Source: Nitratireductor sp. (lineage in GTDB: Bacteria > Pseudomonadota > Alphaproteobacteria > Rhizobiales > Rhizobiaceae). From it: 64,000 nt of DNA. Below are positions 43,767 to 53,799 of this stretch, piece by piece. The position numbers and the translations under genes are program-made. The stretch lies in NCBI GenBank assembly GCA_017854535.1, contig JAFMHL010000004.1, forward strand, positions 1 through 64,000. The letters run 5' to 3'. The notes beneath the pieces were generated by a model. The model did no database searches, was not told the origin of the DNA, and saw only the letters and a list, made by a program, of their open reading frames with translations. The first letter of the stretch is position 1, and each line of letters starts with the position of its first letter.

Positions 43767-45242
43767 ATGACCAGCCAAATTATACCTGTTGAAGCGTTTG
43801 ACTATGTCGTCTTTGGTGGCACAGGCGATCTTGCCGAGCGCAAATTGATCCCTGCTTTGTTTCGTCGCTACGCCGATGGACAAATTTTGGCCCAGTCCCG
43901 CATTATTGGCGCAGCGCGCGGCGAGATGGATCACGAGGAATATCGGTCTTTTGCACGAAATGCCCTTAAAACCCATATCAAAGAGGCCGAACTCGACGCC
44001 GACAAGATCAACGCTTTCATGGAAATGCTCTTTTATTGCTCTATTGATGCGAAATCTGACAAAGGATGGCCTGAGTTAAAGTCCATATTGGGCGATGAGG
44101 ATCGTGTTAGAGCGTATTATCTTGCCGTTGGGCCTGCAATTTTCGGAGACATCGCAGATCGATTACACAGCAATGGCCTGATCCGCGAGCGGTCACGTTT
44201 GGTAATTGAAAAGCCGATCGGCAAGGACCTTGCCAGTGCCCATGCGCTTAATGAAGTTGTTGGCAAACATTTTCGAGAAGACCAAATATTCAGGATCGAT
44301 CATTATCTCGGCAAGGAAACCGTTCAAAATCTGATGGCACTGCGTTTTGCCAATACACTTTTCCAACCTGTATGGAATGCATCCTATATTGACCATGTAC
44401 AAATAACGGTTGCTGAAGACCTTGGTGTCGAGGGCCGTGGAAACTACTATGACACGTCAGGTGCCATTCGCGATATGGTTCAAAACCACTTGCTACAACT
44501 GCTTTGCTTGGTTGCTATGGAGCCTCCAGCTTCGACAGATGCAAATGCCGTTCGCGACGAAAAGTTGAAAGTTCTTCGATCTTTGAAACCCATCGATGCA
44601 GAATCAGTAGACGCAAAAACGGTTCGTGGTCAGTACAAAGCTGGCGCTGCAAAAGGCAATCCCGTTCCGGCTTATCTTGATGAGGTGGATGATAAACAAT
44701 CTGACACTGAGACTTTCGTTGCTATCAAAGCTGAGATTGAAACATGGCGTTGGGCGGGTGTGCCGTTTTACCTTCGAACCGGCAAACGGCTTTCATCGCG
44801 CGTTTCTGAAATTATTGTCCAGTTCAAACCGGTTCCTCACAATATTTTTGGGGACGACGCCAAATCCATCAAAGCAAACAGATTGATTATCCGTTTGCAG
44901 CCAGACGAAGGCGTAAAGCAAGGCATTACGATTAAAGACCCGGGCCCAGGCGGAATGCGTTTGCGCGAGGTTGACCTTGATATGAGTTTTGCTGAGAATT
45001 TTGATGTTCATGCGCCTGATGCTTATGAGCGTCTATTGCTGGATGTCATACGCGGAAACCAGACACTGTTCATGCGCCGTGATGAAGTGGAAGCAGCTTG
45101 GAAGTGGATCGATCCGCTGATTGCAGGATGGGCGGACACCAATCAAAAAACTGCGAAATACACGGCTGGCACTTGGGGGCCGACTTCTTCGATCGCGCTT
45201 ATCGAGCGTGATGGCCGAACTTGGCATGACGGAGAGGCTTGA
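43767..45242 (+). CDS. zwf: Glucose-6-phosphate 1-dehydrogenase
   Basis: It oxidises glucose-6-phosphate to 6-phosphogluconolactone with NAD(P)+, the entry to the Entner-Doudoroff and pentose phosphate routes. It is 491 residues. N-terminal Rossmann motif VFGGTGDLAERK (about 16-27; the usual GASGDLA varies), catalytic RIDHYLGKETVQN (about 176-188) and TGKR. Its stop lies 2 bp before the pgl ATG, so zwf-pgl-edd form one operon. Confidence 0.96.
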   Translation: MTSQIIPVEAFDYVVFGGTGDLAERKLIPALFRRYADGQILAQSRIIGAARGEMDHEEYRSFARNALKTHIKEAELDADKINAFMEMLFYCSIDAKSDKGWPELKSILGDEDRVRAYYLAVGPAIFGDIADRLHSNGLIRERSRLVIEKPIGKDLASAHALNEVVGKHFREDQIFRIDHYLGKETVQNLMALRFANTLFQPVWNASYIDHVQITVAEDLGVEGRGNYYDTSGAIRDMVQNHLLQLLCLVAMEPPASTDANAVRDEKLKVLRSLKPIDAESVDAKTVRGQYKAGAAKGNPVPAYLDEVDDKQSDTETFVAIKAEIETWRWAGVPFYLRTGKRLSSRVSEIIVQFKPVPHNIFGDDAKSIKANRLIIRLQPDEGVKQGITIKDPGPGGMRLREVDLDMSFAENFDVHAPDAYERLLLDVIRGNQTLFMRRDEVEAAWKWIDPLIAGWADTNQKTAKYTAGTWGPTSSIALIERDGRTWHDGEA

Positions 45243-45244
45243 TC

Positions 45245-45928
45245 ATGCATTTTACGGCATTTGACGACAGTGATGATCTAGCGAAATGGCTTTCGGACCA
45301 TGTGGCATACGCTCTTTCAAAATCCATTGAAAGCAAAGGAAAAGCCAGTCTTGTCGTTTCAGGTGGGTCGACACCGGGTAAATTTTTCAAGGCACTGTCC
45401 GCCAAGGATATCGCCTGGGAACATGTTTCCATTTGCCTTGCTGATGAACGCTGTGTTCCAAAAAGTTCCAATCATTCCAATACCCGGATGATCACGCTGG
45501 AACTGCTCCAGAACAAAGCTGCAAAGGCCCATATGGTTCCTTTGTATGATGACGAAAGCGGAATTGAAAAACTATCAGACTTAGAATCTGAGATCAGATC
45601 ACTTTTGCCTTTCGATGTGGTGATTTTGGGCATGGGAAATGATGGCCATACAGCGTCTCTTTTTCCCGGCGCTGACAATCTTGGTCAGGCAACACAGGAT
45701 AATGACAAACATATTTTGGTTGCCATAAACGCTCCAGGAGCTGAAGAACCTCGCGTTACTTTGTCTGCTTCTGCCCTCACTTCTGCAGGAAATATTGTTT
45801 TGCATATCGAAGGCGCCAAGAAACGCGAAACGCTAGATCACGCCACAGAGGCTGGAGATCCGGCAAAAATGCCGATCCGGTATATTCTTGAAAAACGGCC
45901 AGACCTCCGGGTCATCTGGGCACCATAA
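45245..45928 (+). CDS. pgl: 6-phosphogluconolactonase
   Basis: It hydrolyses 6-phosphogluconolactone to 6-phosphogluconate. 227 residues from the ATG at 45245, which has ggagagg 7 nt before it; a TTG at 45239 would overlap the zwf stop. Family motifs [10 protein letters not shown] (about 38-47), CLADERCVP and [14 protein letters not shown] (about 129-142) are intact. Second gene of the operon. Confidence 0.94.
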   Translation: MHFTAFDDSDDLAKWLSDHVAYALSKSIESKGKASLVVSGGSTPGKFFKALSAKDIAWEHVSICLADERCVPKSSNHSNTRMITLELLQNKAAKAHMVPLYDDESGIEKLSDLESEIRSLLPFDVVILGMGNDGHTASLFPGADNLGQATQDNDKHILVAINAPGAEEPRVTLSASALTSAGNIVLHIEGAKKRETLDHATEAGDPAKMPIRYILEKRPDLRVIWAP

Positions 45929-45963
45929 ATCAAACTCTAGTTCACCATTGGATGGGAACAAAC

Positions 45964-47775
45964 ATGCACGTCAAAAAGACAATTGAAGCTGTGACCAAGC
46001 GCATTATTGAACGCAGCAAACCTGGCAGAGAAGCCTATCTTGCCCAGTTGGATTATCACGCAGGAAAAGGACCCCATCGCTCAGCGCTTTCCTGCAGCAA
46101 TCTGGCCCACGGCTTTGCTGCTTGCGGTACTGGCGACAAAGCGGCTCTGGCAGGTGATATTGTTCCCAATATAGGAATTATCACGGCTTATAACGATATG
46201 CTTTCAGCCCATCAGCCGTACAAAGATTATCCTGAGCAGATCAAAGAGGCGGCCCGTCAGGCAGGCGGTGTTGCTCAAGTCGCTGGCGGTGTTCCAGCTA
46301 TGTGTGACGGGGTAACCCAAGGCCAAACCAGCATGGAGCTTTCTTTATTTTCCCGTGACGTAATAGCCATGTCAGCCGCAGTTGGTTTATCGCACAACAT
46401 GTTTGATGCGGCATTGTTTTTAGGGATTTGCGACAAGATCGTTCCAGGTCTTGTTATTGCCGCGCTAACCTATGGCCATATTCCAGCAATCTTTGTTCCC
46501 GCCGGACCAATGCCATCGGGTATGCCGAATGATGAAAAAGCCAGAACGCGCCAACTCTATGCGGAAGGTAAGGTTGATCGTGCAGCTTTGCTGGCAGCCG
46601 AATCTGCATCCTATCATTCACCTGGAACCTGCACATTTTATGGAACTGCTAATTCGAACCAGATGCTGATGGAGATAATGGGACTTCACCTGCCGGGTTC
46701 CAGCTTTATTAATCCCGGCACACCTTTACGCGATGCTTTGACAGCGGAAGCTGCAAAACGGGCCTTGGCTATTACAGCGCTTGGAAACGAGTTTCTTCCA
46801 GCAGGTCGGGTTATTGACGAAAAGTCGATTGTTAACGGTGTTGTAGGGCTTCATGCCACTGGCGGTTCTACCAACCACACCCTGCATCTTGTTGCGATGG
46901 CAAAAGCTGCAGGGATTACGCTGACGCTGGAAGATTTTTCTGACTTGTCAGACACGGTGCCATTGTTGGCGCGGGTCTATCCAAATGGTCTTGCTGATGT
47001 GAACCATTTTCATGCAGCTGGCGGAATGCCATTTTTGATCCGAGAATTGATCGACGGAGGCTATTTGCATGCGGATGTGAAAACAGTGATGGGCGAAGGC
47101 CTAGCCTCCCATACGAAAGAGCCTAAGCTGAACAATGGTGAACTTGTTTTCGAAGACAGCCCTAAAATGAGTGGTAACGACAAGATCCTTACGAAACATT
47201 CAAAACCTTTTGCTGCAACAGGCGGACTGAAAATGATCCGTGGTAATATCGGAACTGCCGTGTCAAAAATCTCTGCGGTCAAAGAAGACAGACGCGTGAT
47301 CGAAGCTCCAGCCATCGTGTTCCATGATCAACATGAAATTCTCGATGCCTTTAAAGCCGGACAATTGGAAAAAGATTTTGTGGCCGTTCTTCGCTTTCAA
47401 GGACCAAAAGCCAACGGGATGCCTGAATTGCACAAGATGGTTCCTCCGCTTGGCGTTCTTCAGGACAGAGGTTTCAAAGTTGCGCTTATCACGGATGGCC
47501 GCATGTCTGGAGCCTCAGGCAAAATTCTTTCTGCCATTCATTTATCACCAGAGGCATGTGAAGGCGGACTAATCGGCAAAATCAAAGATGGCGACATCAT
47601 TCGCCTTGATGCTTCCAATGGGACGCTGGATGTATTGATTGATGCAACTGAATTTACCAATCGCGAAAACGCGCAGCCAGATCTATCTGCCAATGAGACC
47701 GGACTTGGACGGGAATTATTCGCCAATTTCCGGCGTAATGTGACCTCGTCGCTTGATGGGGCCAGCGCGATATAA
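45964..47775 (+). CDS. edd: 6-phosphogluconate dehydratase
   Basis: It converts 6-phosphogluconate to 2-keto-3-deoxy-6-phosphogluconate, the defining step of the Entner-Doudoroff pathway. An IlvD/Edd-family Fe-S dehydratase of 603 residues from the ATG at 45964; an ATG at 45952 would add four. Conserved segments: [28 protein letters not shown] and [12 protein letters not shown]. The partner aldolase gene eda is not in the window. Third gene of zwf-pgl-edd, with a 35-bp gap after pgl. Confidence 0.95.
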   Translation: MHVKKTIEAVTKRIIERSKPGREAYLAQLDYHAGKGPHRSALSCSNLAHGFAACGTGDKAALAGDIVPNIGIITAYNDMLSAHQPYKDYPEQIKEAARQAGGVAQVAGGVPAMCDGVTQGQTSMELSLFSRDVIAMSAAVGLSHNMFDAALFLGICDKIVPGLVIAALTYGHIPAIFVPAGPMPSGMPNDEKARTRQLYAEGKVDRAALLAAESASYHSPGTCTFYGTANSNQMLMEIMGLHLPGSSFINPGTPLRDALTAEAAKRALAITALGNEFLPAGRVIDEKSIVNGVVGLHATGGSTNHTLHLVAMAKAAGITLTLEDFSDLSDTVPLLARVYPNGLADVNHFHAAGGMPFLIRELIDGGYLHADVKTVMGEGLASHTKEPKLNNGELVFEDSPKMSGNDKILTKHSKPFAATGGLKMIRGNIGTAVSKISAVKEDRRVIEAPAIVFHDQHEILDAFKAGQLEKDFVAVLRFQGPKANGMPELHKMVPPLGVLQDRGFKVALITDGRMSGASGKILSAIHLSPEACEGGLIGKIKDGDIIRLDASNGTLDVLIDATEFTNRENAQPDLSANETGLGRELFANFRRNVTSSLDGASAI

Positions 47776-47786
47776 GCGCGTTGGTT

Positions 47787-48911
47787 TTATTGCTGTGTTA
47801 GGCGCAGCAGTCTTCCACCGCCGCCATCATCGACTTCATAAAGCGCCGCATCCGACCCCTGCTCCACTTCGCGAATTCTGGCGTCCCAGCTAAAGCGTTC
47901 GGCTTCGCTTGCGCTATCTCCATTGAGGTCAACGCGAATGAGCGCCTGCGATGCAAGACCGCCGATAAATGCATCCCCATTCCAATCGGGAAAAACATCC
48001 CCTCGGTAAATCACCAAGCCTGATGGGGCGATGGACGGAACCCAATAGGCTTTTGGTGTTTCAAATTCTGGTCTGGTATCATGGCTTGGAATAGGAAGGC
48101 CAGAATAATGGCTTCCCTCTGAAACCACAGGCCATCCGTAATTGGCTGCCTTTAGATTCAAATTCAGTTCGTCACCATTGCGCGGTCCCATCTCCGTTTG
48201 CCAGAGGTGTCCGTCTTGATCAAAAGCGATCCCCAATAAGTTCCTGTGCCCAATAGACCAGAAAGTCTTCGCAAGCTCGCCTTTGTCTTGAAATGGGTTG
48301 TCGTCTGGTAGTGAGCCATCGTCATTCAAACGGATTAACTTTCCAAGCGCAGAATCAAAATCCTGAGCCGGGTCAAGCTTTTGGCGATCACCTGATGTGA
48401 TGAACAGTTTACCGTCCGGCCCAAAGACTATTCTGTGACTGTAATGGCCTCGCCCCGTGACTTTTGGAAATTGCTCCCAGATTGTTTCGATGTTTTGCAA
48501 TGAGGCGTTGCCATCTTGTTCGATTAGTTGGGCTCGCGAAACAACAGCACCACGCGTTTTGCCTTTGCCTTTTTCGACATAGGAAAAGTAGACCAATCGG
48601 TTTTCAGAAAACTCGGGATGCAAGACAACATCGCCCATGCCACCCTGCCCGCCATAATCAACCTCTGGAAGGCCCCAGACTTGTGTCTGGTCTTTGCCAT
48701 TCGCGGAAACCAAAAGCATTTTGCCTGATTTTTCTGTCACCAACATCCGCGCATCCGGCAGGAATGTCATTGCCCATGGCTCGTGAAAAACAGAAATCTC
48801 TTCGACTTTAAGTGTCGTACCTGCGCTTCCTGTCACTTGAAAACTATCCCCAAAGGCGAGACCAACAGAGGAACTCAACATTAATATCGCAAGTAATTTG
48901 GATTTGAACAT
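47787..48911 (-). CDS. PQQ-dependent aldose sugar dehydrogenase
   Basis: Periplasmic beta-propeller sugar oxidase of the YliI/soluble glucose dehydrogenase family, 374 residues with a signal peptide (about 1-21). Family segments: [53 protein letters not shown] (the His of this segment is catalytic in the family), [12 protein letters not shown] and [14 protein letters not shown] synthesis genes are not nearby. It is convergent with edd (11 bp apart). The ribosome site agggag precedes the ATG. Confidence 0.9.
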   Translation of the reverse strand: MFKSKLLAILMLSSSVGLAFGDSFQVTGSAGTTLKVEEISVFHEPWAMTFLPDARMLVTEKSGKMLLVSANGKDQTQVWGLPEVDYGGQGGMGDVVLHPEFSENRLVYFSYVEKGKGKTRGAVVSRAQLIEQDGNASLQNIETIWEQFPKVTGRGHYSHRIVFGPDGKLFITSGDRQKLDPAQDFDSALGKLIRLNDDGSLPDDNPFQDKGELAKTFWSIGHRNLLGIAFDQDGHLWQTEMGPRNGDELNLNLKAANYGWPVVSEGSHYSGLPIPSHDTRPEFETPKAYWVPSIAPSGLVIYRGDVFPDWNGDAFIGGLASQALIRVDLNGDSASEAERFSWDARIREVEQGSDAALYEVDDGGGGRLLRLTQQ

Positions 48912-48990
48912 GGTCTGCTCCCTAAGTTAAACGTTGGTGTTCTATAAATAGGGCGGCAGATCGGCTTTTTCAAAACTGGTAATATTGCAT

Positions 48991-49019
48991 TAAGTTGTAT
49001 CGTATAATAATACAACTTA
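48991..49019. promoter_or_regulatory. Inverted repeat at lipoprotein start
   Basis: Perfect 10-bp arms taagttgtat (48991-49000) and atacaactta (49010-49019), loop cgtataata. The right arm overlaps the A of the probable start codon at 49019, so it can act as an operator or as an RNA hairpin that covers the start. Confidence 0.45.
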
Positions 49020-49522
49020 TGAGAACTGTTGATTCGATATGTACACCTTTAGCTTTAGTGATTTCACTCGCGTTTGTTGGCGGATGCACTTCATTGGACG
49101 CTTCGCAATCCGGGTTTGGCAAAGATGCTAGTATGGACGGAGCTTTTGACCGGAAAGAAAACCCGCTAGTGGTGGCGTTTCAACAATCCTGTTTGTCAGG
49201 CCTAGAGATGCCGATGGAAATTTCTGATTTGGCTTCAGCTAATGGTTGGCAACCTGCGCAAGAAACCGATCTGCAAACTTCCGGATTAGTGCCATTGCGA
49301 AAAATGATTTTGGAAACACCGGGCGGCGGCGGTAGATTTAGCGAAGAACAATATTTGTTCTCACGTCCTGCACAGATCGGGTTCGAAATTTTGAATGTTG
49401 AAAGACGGTATTTTCAACAACAAACATTGGCCACGCAATGTGATATTTACGGCTCTTATGACTTTTTGCAAAACTGTGAAGCACTTGGTAAATTATTAGA
49501 AAAAGCCCCAGACCATAATTAG
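49019..49522 (+). CDS. Probable lipoprotein, unknown
   Basis: This 167-residue protein has a lipoprotein signal: hydrophobic core then FVGGC near residues 20-24, with the modified Cys about 24. The mature part has no family I recognise; it contains four more cysteines (SCLSG, QCDIY, NCEAL) and would be in the periplasm or on the outer membrane. I start at 49019; an ATG at 48995 is in frame but adds a non-hydrophobic tail. No clear ribosome site. Hairpin arms overlap the start. Confidence 0.65.
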   Translation: MRTVDSICTPLALVISLAFVGGCTSLDASQSGFGKDASMDGAFDRKENPLVVAFQQSCLSGLEMPMEISDLASANGWQPAQETDLQTSGLVPLRKMILETPGGGGRFSEEQYLFSRPAQIGFEILNVERRYFQQQTLATQCDIYGSYDFLQNCEALGKLLEKAPDHN

Positions 49523-49763
49523 ACATACAAACACAATGGCGCTCATTTCATCCGTTGGAATATTGCCCTTAATGGCAAAAATGTTGTTGTAAGCTGCGAT
49601 AAGTTACCCGCGACCTCATCCTCGTTGCAGTCTAACATTTCACTAAGTTTGAAAATCGATCACTCCGTTTCAACCAAACCCAAAATCCGTTTGGCCAAAT
49701 TTGATAAGACGGACAAGTAGGTTCGTTTTTAGTTTCTACCTATGTAATTTTTGGAGAAATATT

Positions 49764-50009
49764 GTGGGAATCAATCAAAAAACAACTCACGAAGCCAGCT
49801 GTAATAGTTCGCTGAACTTTCTAAAACTTCAAAGCGAAATCTGCCCAAGGTGTTTTGGTGCCGAAACAGTATTTGTTTGCCCAACTTGGACAACAAGCAA
49901 TATGATGTGCTGCCCTGATGGCAGCATTGTCTCAGGATGCCCCGGTAAGTCCATCCAATGTGGTTGTGCATCTGATGATCGAACGAAAAGACCGACTGTG
50001 ATCATTTGA
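49764..50009 (+). CDS. Small Cys-rich protein, possible zinc ribbon
   Basis: An 81-residue reading frame from a GTG at 49764 with ggag 7 nt upstream. It has nine cysteines in 81 residues, including CPRC (about 27-30), CC (about 48-49) and CGC (about 68-70), and no membrane segment. The pattern suggests metal binding, but I recognise no family. A weak hairpin (49992-50020) with ctttctttt follows. The frame continues upstream to 49701 only with a TTG start. No gene is seen in the 241 bp before it (49523-49763). Confidence 0.45.
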   Translation: MGINQKTTHEASCNSSLNFLKLQSEICPRCFGAETVFVCPTWTTSNMMCCPDGSIVSGCPGKSIQCGCASDDRTKRPTVII

Positions 50010-50049
50010 GAGCAAGTCGGCTTTCTTTTCAAAACAGTTGCGAGCTCAA

Positions 50050-50955
50050 TTAGTAACTCGGCGCATCAACGCCAGCTTCACGACAAGCAGAAGCCAATGT
50101 ATTTGCCATCAACATGGCAATCGTCATCGGCCCAACGCCGCCCGGAACCGGGGTGATTGATCCGGCGTTTGTCGCGGCGCTGTCATAGGCAACATCGCCA
50201 ACCAAACGAGTTTTACCTTCGCCTTTTTCCGGTGCATCAATTCGGTTGATGCCAACATCAATTACGCAAGCGCCCGGCTTGACCCAATCACCTTTGATCA
50301 TTTCAGGACGCCCCACTGCAGCAACCAGAATATCGGCGGTTCTTGCCAAAGCTGGTAAATCAGGTGTTCTGGAATGGGCAATGGTGACCGTTGCGTTTGC
50401 GGCAAGCAAAAGATTCGCCATCGGTTTTCCAACGATGTTAGAACGCCCAACAACTACTGCCGTTAAGCCTGACAAATCAGATTTGCCAAGAGCACGGCGA
50501 ATAAGCACCATAGAGCCTGCTGGAGTGCAGGGAATAAATGCCTTATCTATTTCGCCTGTTCCCAACATACCCACGTTAATGAAATGGAAGCCGTCAACAT
50601 CCTTTCCAGGATCAATTGCCTGAATTATTTTCCCCTCATCGATGTGTTTAGGCAAAGGTAACTGCACCAAAATACCATGAATTGCAGGATCAGCGTTTAG
50701 GTCTGCGACCTTTGCAAGCAGATCAGCTTCTGCCGTATCAGCCGGCATGGTATATGTTTCAGAGTGAAAGCCACAATCATGGGCCTTCTTGCCTTTGGAA
50801 CGTACATAAACCTGACTGGCAGGATCTTCCCCAACGATGACTACAGCGATGCCTGGCACAACACCCGTTTTTGCTACCAGTTTGGCAGTGGCATCTTTAA
50901 CAATTGCAACAACATCTTCGGCGACCAATTTACCGTCAATCACATTCGGGGTCAT
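50050..50955 (-). CDS. folD: Methylenetetrahydrofolate dehydrogenase/cyclohydrolase
   Basis: Bifunctional one-carbon enzyme that interconverts 5,10-methylene- and 10-formyl-tetrahydrofolate with NADP. 301 residues. Signature [13 protein letters not shown] (catalytic Lys about 56), [27 protein letters not shown], and the C-terminal [14 protein letters not shown]. The ATG has aggag 8 nt upstream. It stands alone on the minus strand. Confidence 0.95.
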   Translation of the reverse strand: MTPNVIDGKLVAEDVVAIVKDATAKLVAKTGVVPGIAVVIVGEDPASQVYVRSKGKKAHDCGFHSETYTMPADTAEADLLAKVADLNADPAIHGILVQLPLPKHIDEGKIIQAIDPGKDVDGFHFINVGMLGTGEIDKAFIPCTPAGSMVLIRRALGKSDLSGLTAVVVGRSNIVGKPMANLLLAANATVTIAHSRTPDLPALARTADILVAAVGRPEMIKGDWVKPGACVIDVGINRIDAPEKGEGKTRLVGDVAYDSAATNAGSITPVPGGVGPMTIAMLMANTLASACREAGVDAPSY

Positions 50956-51309
50956 CCAGATTCTCCTGATTTCTTTGGTTTCGATGTTCCCTAGTCCATT
51001 TGACCTTCAACGGACATCGATAAACGGCCATTTTCTTTTCGATTTTCGCCATCAGGCCAAATGCAGATGAATGCTGGCTAAGAAAAAGGCCGTTGCAAAC
51101 CTATGCAAGATTTTTAACGACTTGTTCATTTCTCTCTGACAGAATTATGGAGTTGGAGAACTGTCTTTGGGGTATTGAAGTTCTTCTGGCGAAAGGTGTG
51201 AGAAGCATACTCATCCATTGTGATCTTACGATGTATCATGGTGTATGATGTGGTTGGGGCCGATGCTTTTCACACCTTGTCGCCATCCAACCAATTACCC
51301 TCGAAAATT
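50956..51309. other. folD upstream gap
   Basis: No gene is seen in these 354 bp. The part near 50956 carries the folD ribosome site and presumably its promoter; the part near 51309 is the 3' side of cysQ. I found no clear operator or terminator. Confidence 0.5.
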
Positions 51310-52107
51310 TCACTTCATTTCATATTCGACGCCTTCTGCACCGGCGATGAACCAAGGGTTTCGAAACTCTTTCTTAGCGTAGCGAAATGGCGAGCCATCA
51401 AGGTTTTTCACAAAGCCACCAGCGGCTGACAATACTGCATGTCCTGCCGCCGTATCCCATTCCATAGTCGGCCCAAAGCGTGGGTATAGATCAGCTTCTC
51501 CTGTCGCCAGCAAACAAAACTTCAAAGATGAACCCGCGCTCTTCATATCAACGACTGGGTGTGCATCGATAAAATCCTGCGTTTCGGTGGACAAATGAGA
51601 ACGACTGGCAACCACCCTTAGTGCATGGTTATCCGGCATCGAAACATTGATAGGTTTTGATCCATGATTGTTGAGGTCAATTTCAAATGCACCTGATCCA
51701 ACAATACCGACAAAGCTGCGCCCGATTGCTGGTGCACAAACAACGCCAGCGATTGGATTGCCATTTTCTAGCAAAGCAATATTGATTGTGAATTCATCCC
51801 GCTTGTTGATAAATTCTTTTGTTCCATCAATAGGGTCAACGAGAAAGAACAACCCTGTGCTGACGTTTAAGTCATGGGAGCCAGCACGCTCTTCCGTTAC
51901 AACTGGAATATCAGGAAAAGATGTTTTGAGAGCATTTCCAATATAGGCATCAACAGCAAGATCAGCTTTGGTCAACGGGCTATCATCATCCTTATGCATC
52001 ACCCCTGTTTCTTTGTCGAAAGAACGATAATGTTGCATAGCAATAGCAGAAGCCTCACGCATCCAAGCATGAGATAACTCAATGAATTTTTCTGAAATTG
52101 TAGACAT
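51310..52107 (-). CDS. cysQ: 3'(2'),5'-bisphosphate nucleotidase
   Basis: It converts the sulfate-assimilation by-product 3'-phosphoadenosine 5'-phosphate to AMP. An inositol monophosphatase-fold protein of 265 residues from the ATG at 52107; an in-frame upstream codon at 52173 would add 22 unrelated residues. Metal-binding motifs: VTEERAG (about 71-77), DPIDGTKEF (about 89-97) and WDTAAGHAVL (about 215-224). Sulfur genes are not adjacent, but a sulfotransferase-like gene is divergent from it, 145 bp away, which is consistent with its product being used together. Confidence 0.9.
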   Translation of the reverse strand: MSTISEKFIELSHAWMREASAIAMQHYRSFDKETGVMHKDDDSPLTKADLAVDAYIGNALKTSFPDIPVVTEERAGSHDLNVSTGLFFLVDPIDGTKEFINKRDEFTINIALLENGNPIAGVVCAPAIGRSFVGIVGSGAFEIDLNNHGSKPINVSMPDNHALRVVASRSHLSTETQDFIDAHPVVDMKSAGSSLKFCLLATGEADLYPRFGPTMEWDTAAGHAVLSAAGGFVKNLDGSPFRYAKKEFRNPWFIAGAEGVEYEMK

Positions 52108-52252
52108 AGACTTTACCCGCCAACATATGAATATTGCGGTTATGGGCCTATAGCGTTTTATCGCGATTGCCAATGTTTGAATTCGGTGCTTTTTTGATTA
52201 TTGAAATTAGAACGAACGCGCAAACATCTACACATTAGAAAGAGATTCCCCA

Positions 52253-52978
52253 ATGATAATTGCAATGTGGTCCGGGCCGAGAAATTTGTCCACCGCGATG
52301 ATGAGAAGCTTCGGGGCAAGAACTGATTGCTCAGCAATGGACGAACCATTCTATGCTGCATATTTGAAAGCCACGGGTCTTGAACATCCTATGCGCGATG
52401 AAATCATCCAGGCAGGCGAAACAGACAGCGCTTCTGTAGTTCAACAATGCATTCAACCGCCAAAACTTCCAAAAACTTTGGTGTACCAAAAACACATGAC
52501 CCACCACATGCTAGATGCATTTGACATTTCCTGGGTTGGCGAGGTTACCAATATTTTTCTCATCCGCGAACCAAAGAAAGTACTCGCCAGCTATTCGGCA
52601 AAGACCGAATTGCTTTCCAGTGAGGATATTGGATTTCGCAAACAAAGAGAATTATTTGACTTGGCAACCAAAAAGCAGGGAAAGGCTCCTGCCGTAGTTG
52701 ATGCAAATGACATTCGCGCAAATCCGAAAAAGGTTCTAAAAGTTCTGTGCGACAAGGTCGGTCTGGAATTTTCCGAAGAGATGCTTCAATGGGAAAAAGG
52801 AAAAAAACCTGAAGACGGTATTTGGGCAAACCATTGGTATGACGCGGTGTGGAATTCCACTGGGTTCGCTCCGCCCGAAAAGGAAAAACCCTTCGATCTC
52901 CCACCTCATCTAAAGGCAATAGAGAGCGAAGTGATTGACGACTACCGATTCATGCAGCAGTTTTGCATCAAGGGCTGA
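52253..52978 (+). CDS. Sulfotransferase-like protein
   Basis: This 241-residue cytoplasmic protein begins with MWSGPRNLSTAMMRSFGAR, a P-loop-like PAPS-binding loop of the sulfotransferase superfamily, followed by FLIREPKKVLASY (about 102-114), the expected 3'-phosphate-binding segment. Its relatives are annotated variously as sulfotransferase or branched-chain aminotransferase-associated protein; no substrate is known. It is divergent from cysQ, whose enzyme removes the product of PAPS-dependent sulfation. Confidence 0.72.
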   Translation: MIIAMWSGPRNLSTAMMRSFGARTDCSAMDEPFYAAYLKATGLEHPMRDEIIQAGETDSASVVQQCIQPPKLPKTLVYQKHMTHHMLDAFDISWVGEVTNIFLIREPKKVLASYSAKTELLSSEDIGFRKQRELFDLATKKQGKAPAVVDANDIRANPKKVLKVLCDKVGLEFSEEMLQWEKGKKPEDGIWANHWYDAVWNSTGFAPPEKEKPFDLPPHLKAIESEVIDDYRFMQQFCIKG

Positions 52979-52981
52979 CAC

Positions 52982-53761
52982 TCACTTTTTTGAGCGAATT
53001 TTTTCAAAATTGGCGCTAAGCCCATTGGCCGCAGACATTAGCAGGGATTGATCTGATCCAACGGCCACAAATGTGTATCCCATTTTGATATAGTCTTTTG
53101 CACGCTCTGGATTGAACGATAAAATGCCTGCAGGTTTTCCGGCTTTCTTGATGCGTTTTGCAGCCTCGGCGATTTTCGCTTGGACATCGGGATGATCAAA
53201 ATTGCCCAAATGCCCCATGGAAGCAGCTAAATCTGCTGGCCCAACAAAGATTGCGTCCACGCCATCGACTTTAGCAATTTCCTCAATTTGATCTATCGCG
53301 GCACATGTCTCCACCTGAAGAATTACACAAAGTTCCTTGTGAGCATTCTTGTGATAATCGGTGATAGCACCAAATTTCATGGCACGATTTCCACCTGCAA
53401 CGCCACGAACGCCTTCTGGCGGATATCGCGTTGCGGCCAAGGCCGCCCGCGCCTCATCACCATTTTGAATATAGGGGATAACCAATGATTGCACGCCTGC
53501 ATCCAAAAGCCGTTTCATGATCACAGTATCATTCCAAGGCGGTCGAACGATTGGAGAAACATCATAGCCGTTGTTGGCTTGAAGCTGACGAACGACATCC
53601 AGAACATCATTCGGCCCATGCTCCATATCAAACAAAAGCCAATCGAATTTGGTATTGCTCAATGCTTCTGAGACCATCGGGCTTACGAAATTTGACCACA
53701 GACCCAATTGCAACTGGCCTTTTTTCAAGGCTGCTTTCAATTTATTTTTAGGTATTTTCAT
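52982..53761 (-). CDS. HpcH/HpaI-family aldolase
   Basis: Class II (metal-dependent) pyruvate aldolase, 259 residues from the ATG at 53761 with aggggag upstream; an earlier in-frame codon at 53788 is less likely. Key segments: LLFDMEHGPNDVLDV (metal-binding Glu/His region, about 40-54), VRPPWND (about 70-76), QVETCAAIDQIEEIA, and VGPADLAASMG (about 178-188). Members cleave 4-hydroxy-2-oxo acids; the substrate here is unknown. It converges tail-to-tail with the sulfotransferase-like gene (3 bp). Confidence 0.88.
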   Translation of the reverse strand: MKIPKNKLKAALKKGQLQLGLWSNFVSPMVSEALSNTKFDWLLFDMEHGPNDVLDVVRQLQANNGYDVSPIVRPPWNDTVIMKRLLDAGVQSLVIPYIQNGDEARAALAATRYPPEGVRGVAGGNRAMKFGAITDYHKNAHKELCVILQVETCAAIDQIEEIAKVDGVDAIFVGPADLAASMGHLGNFDHPDVQAKIAEAAKRIKKAGKPAGILSFNPERAKDYIKMGYTFVAVGSDQSLLMSAANGLSANFEKIRSKK

Positions 53762-53799
53762 CGCCCATTCTCCCCTAACCATTTTCATCGCTGAATGGA

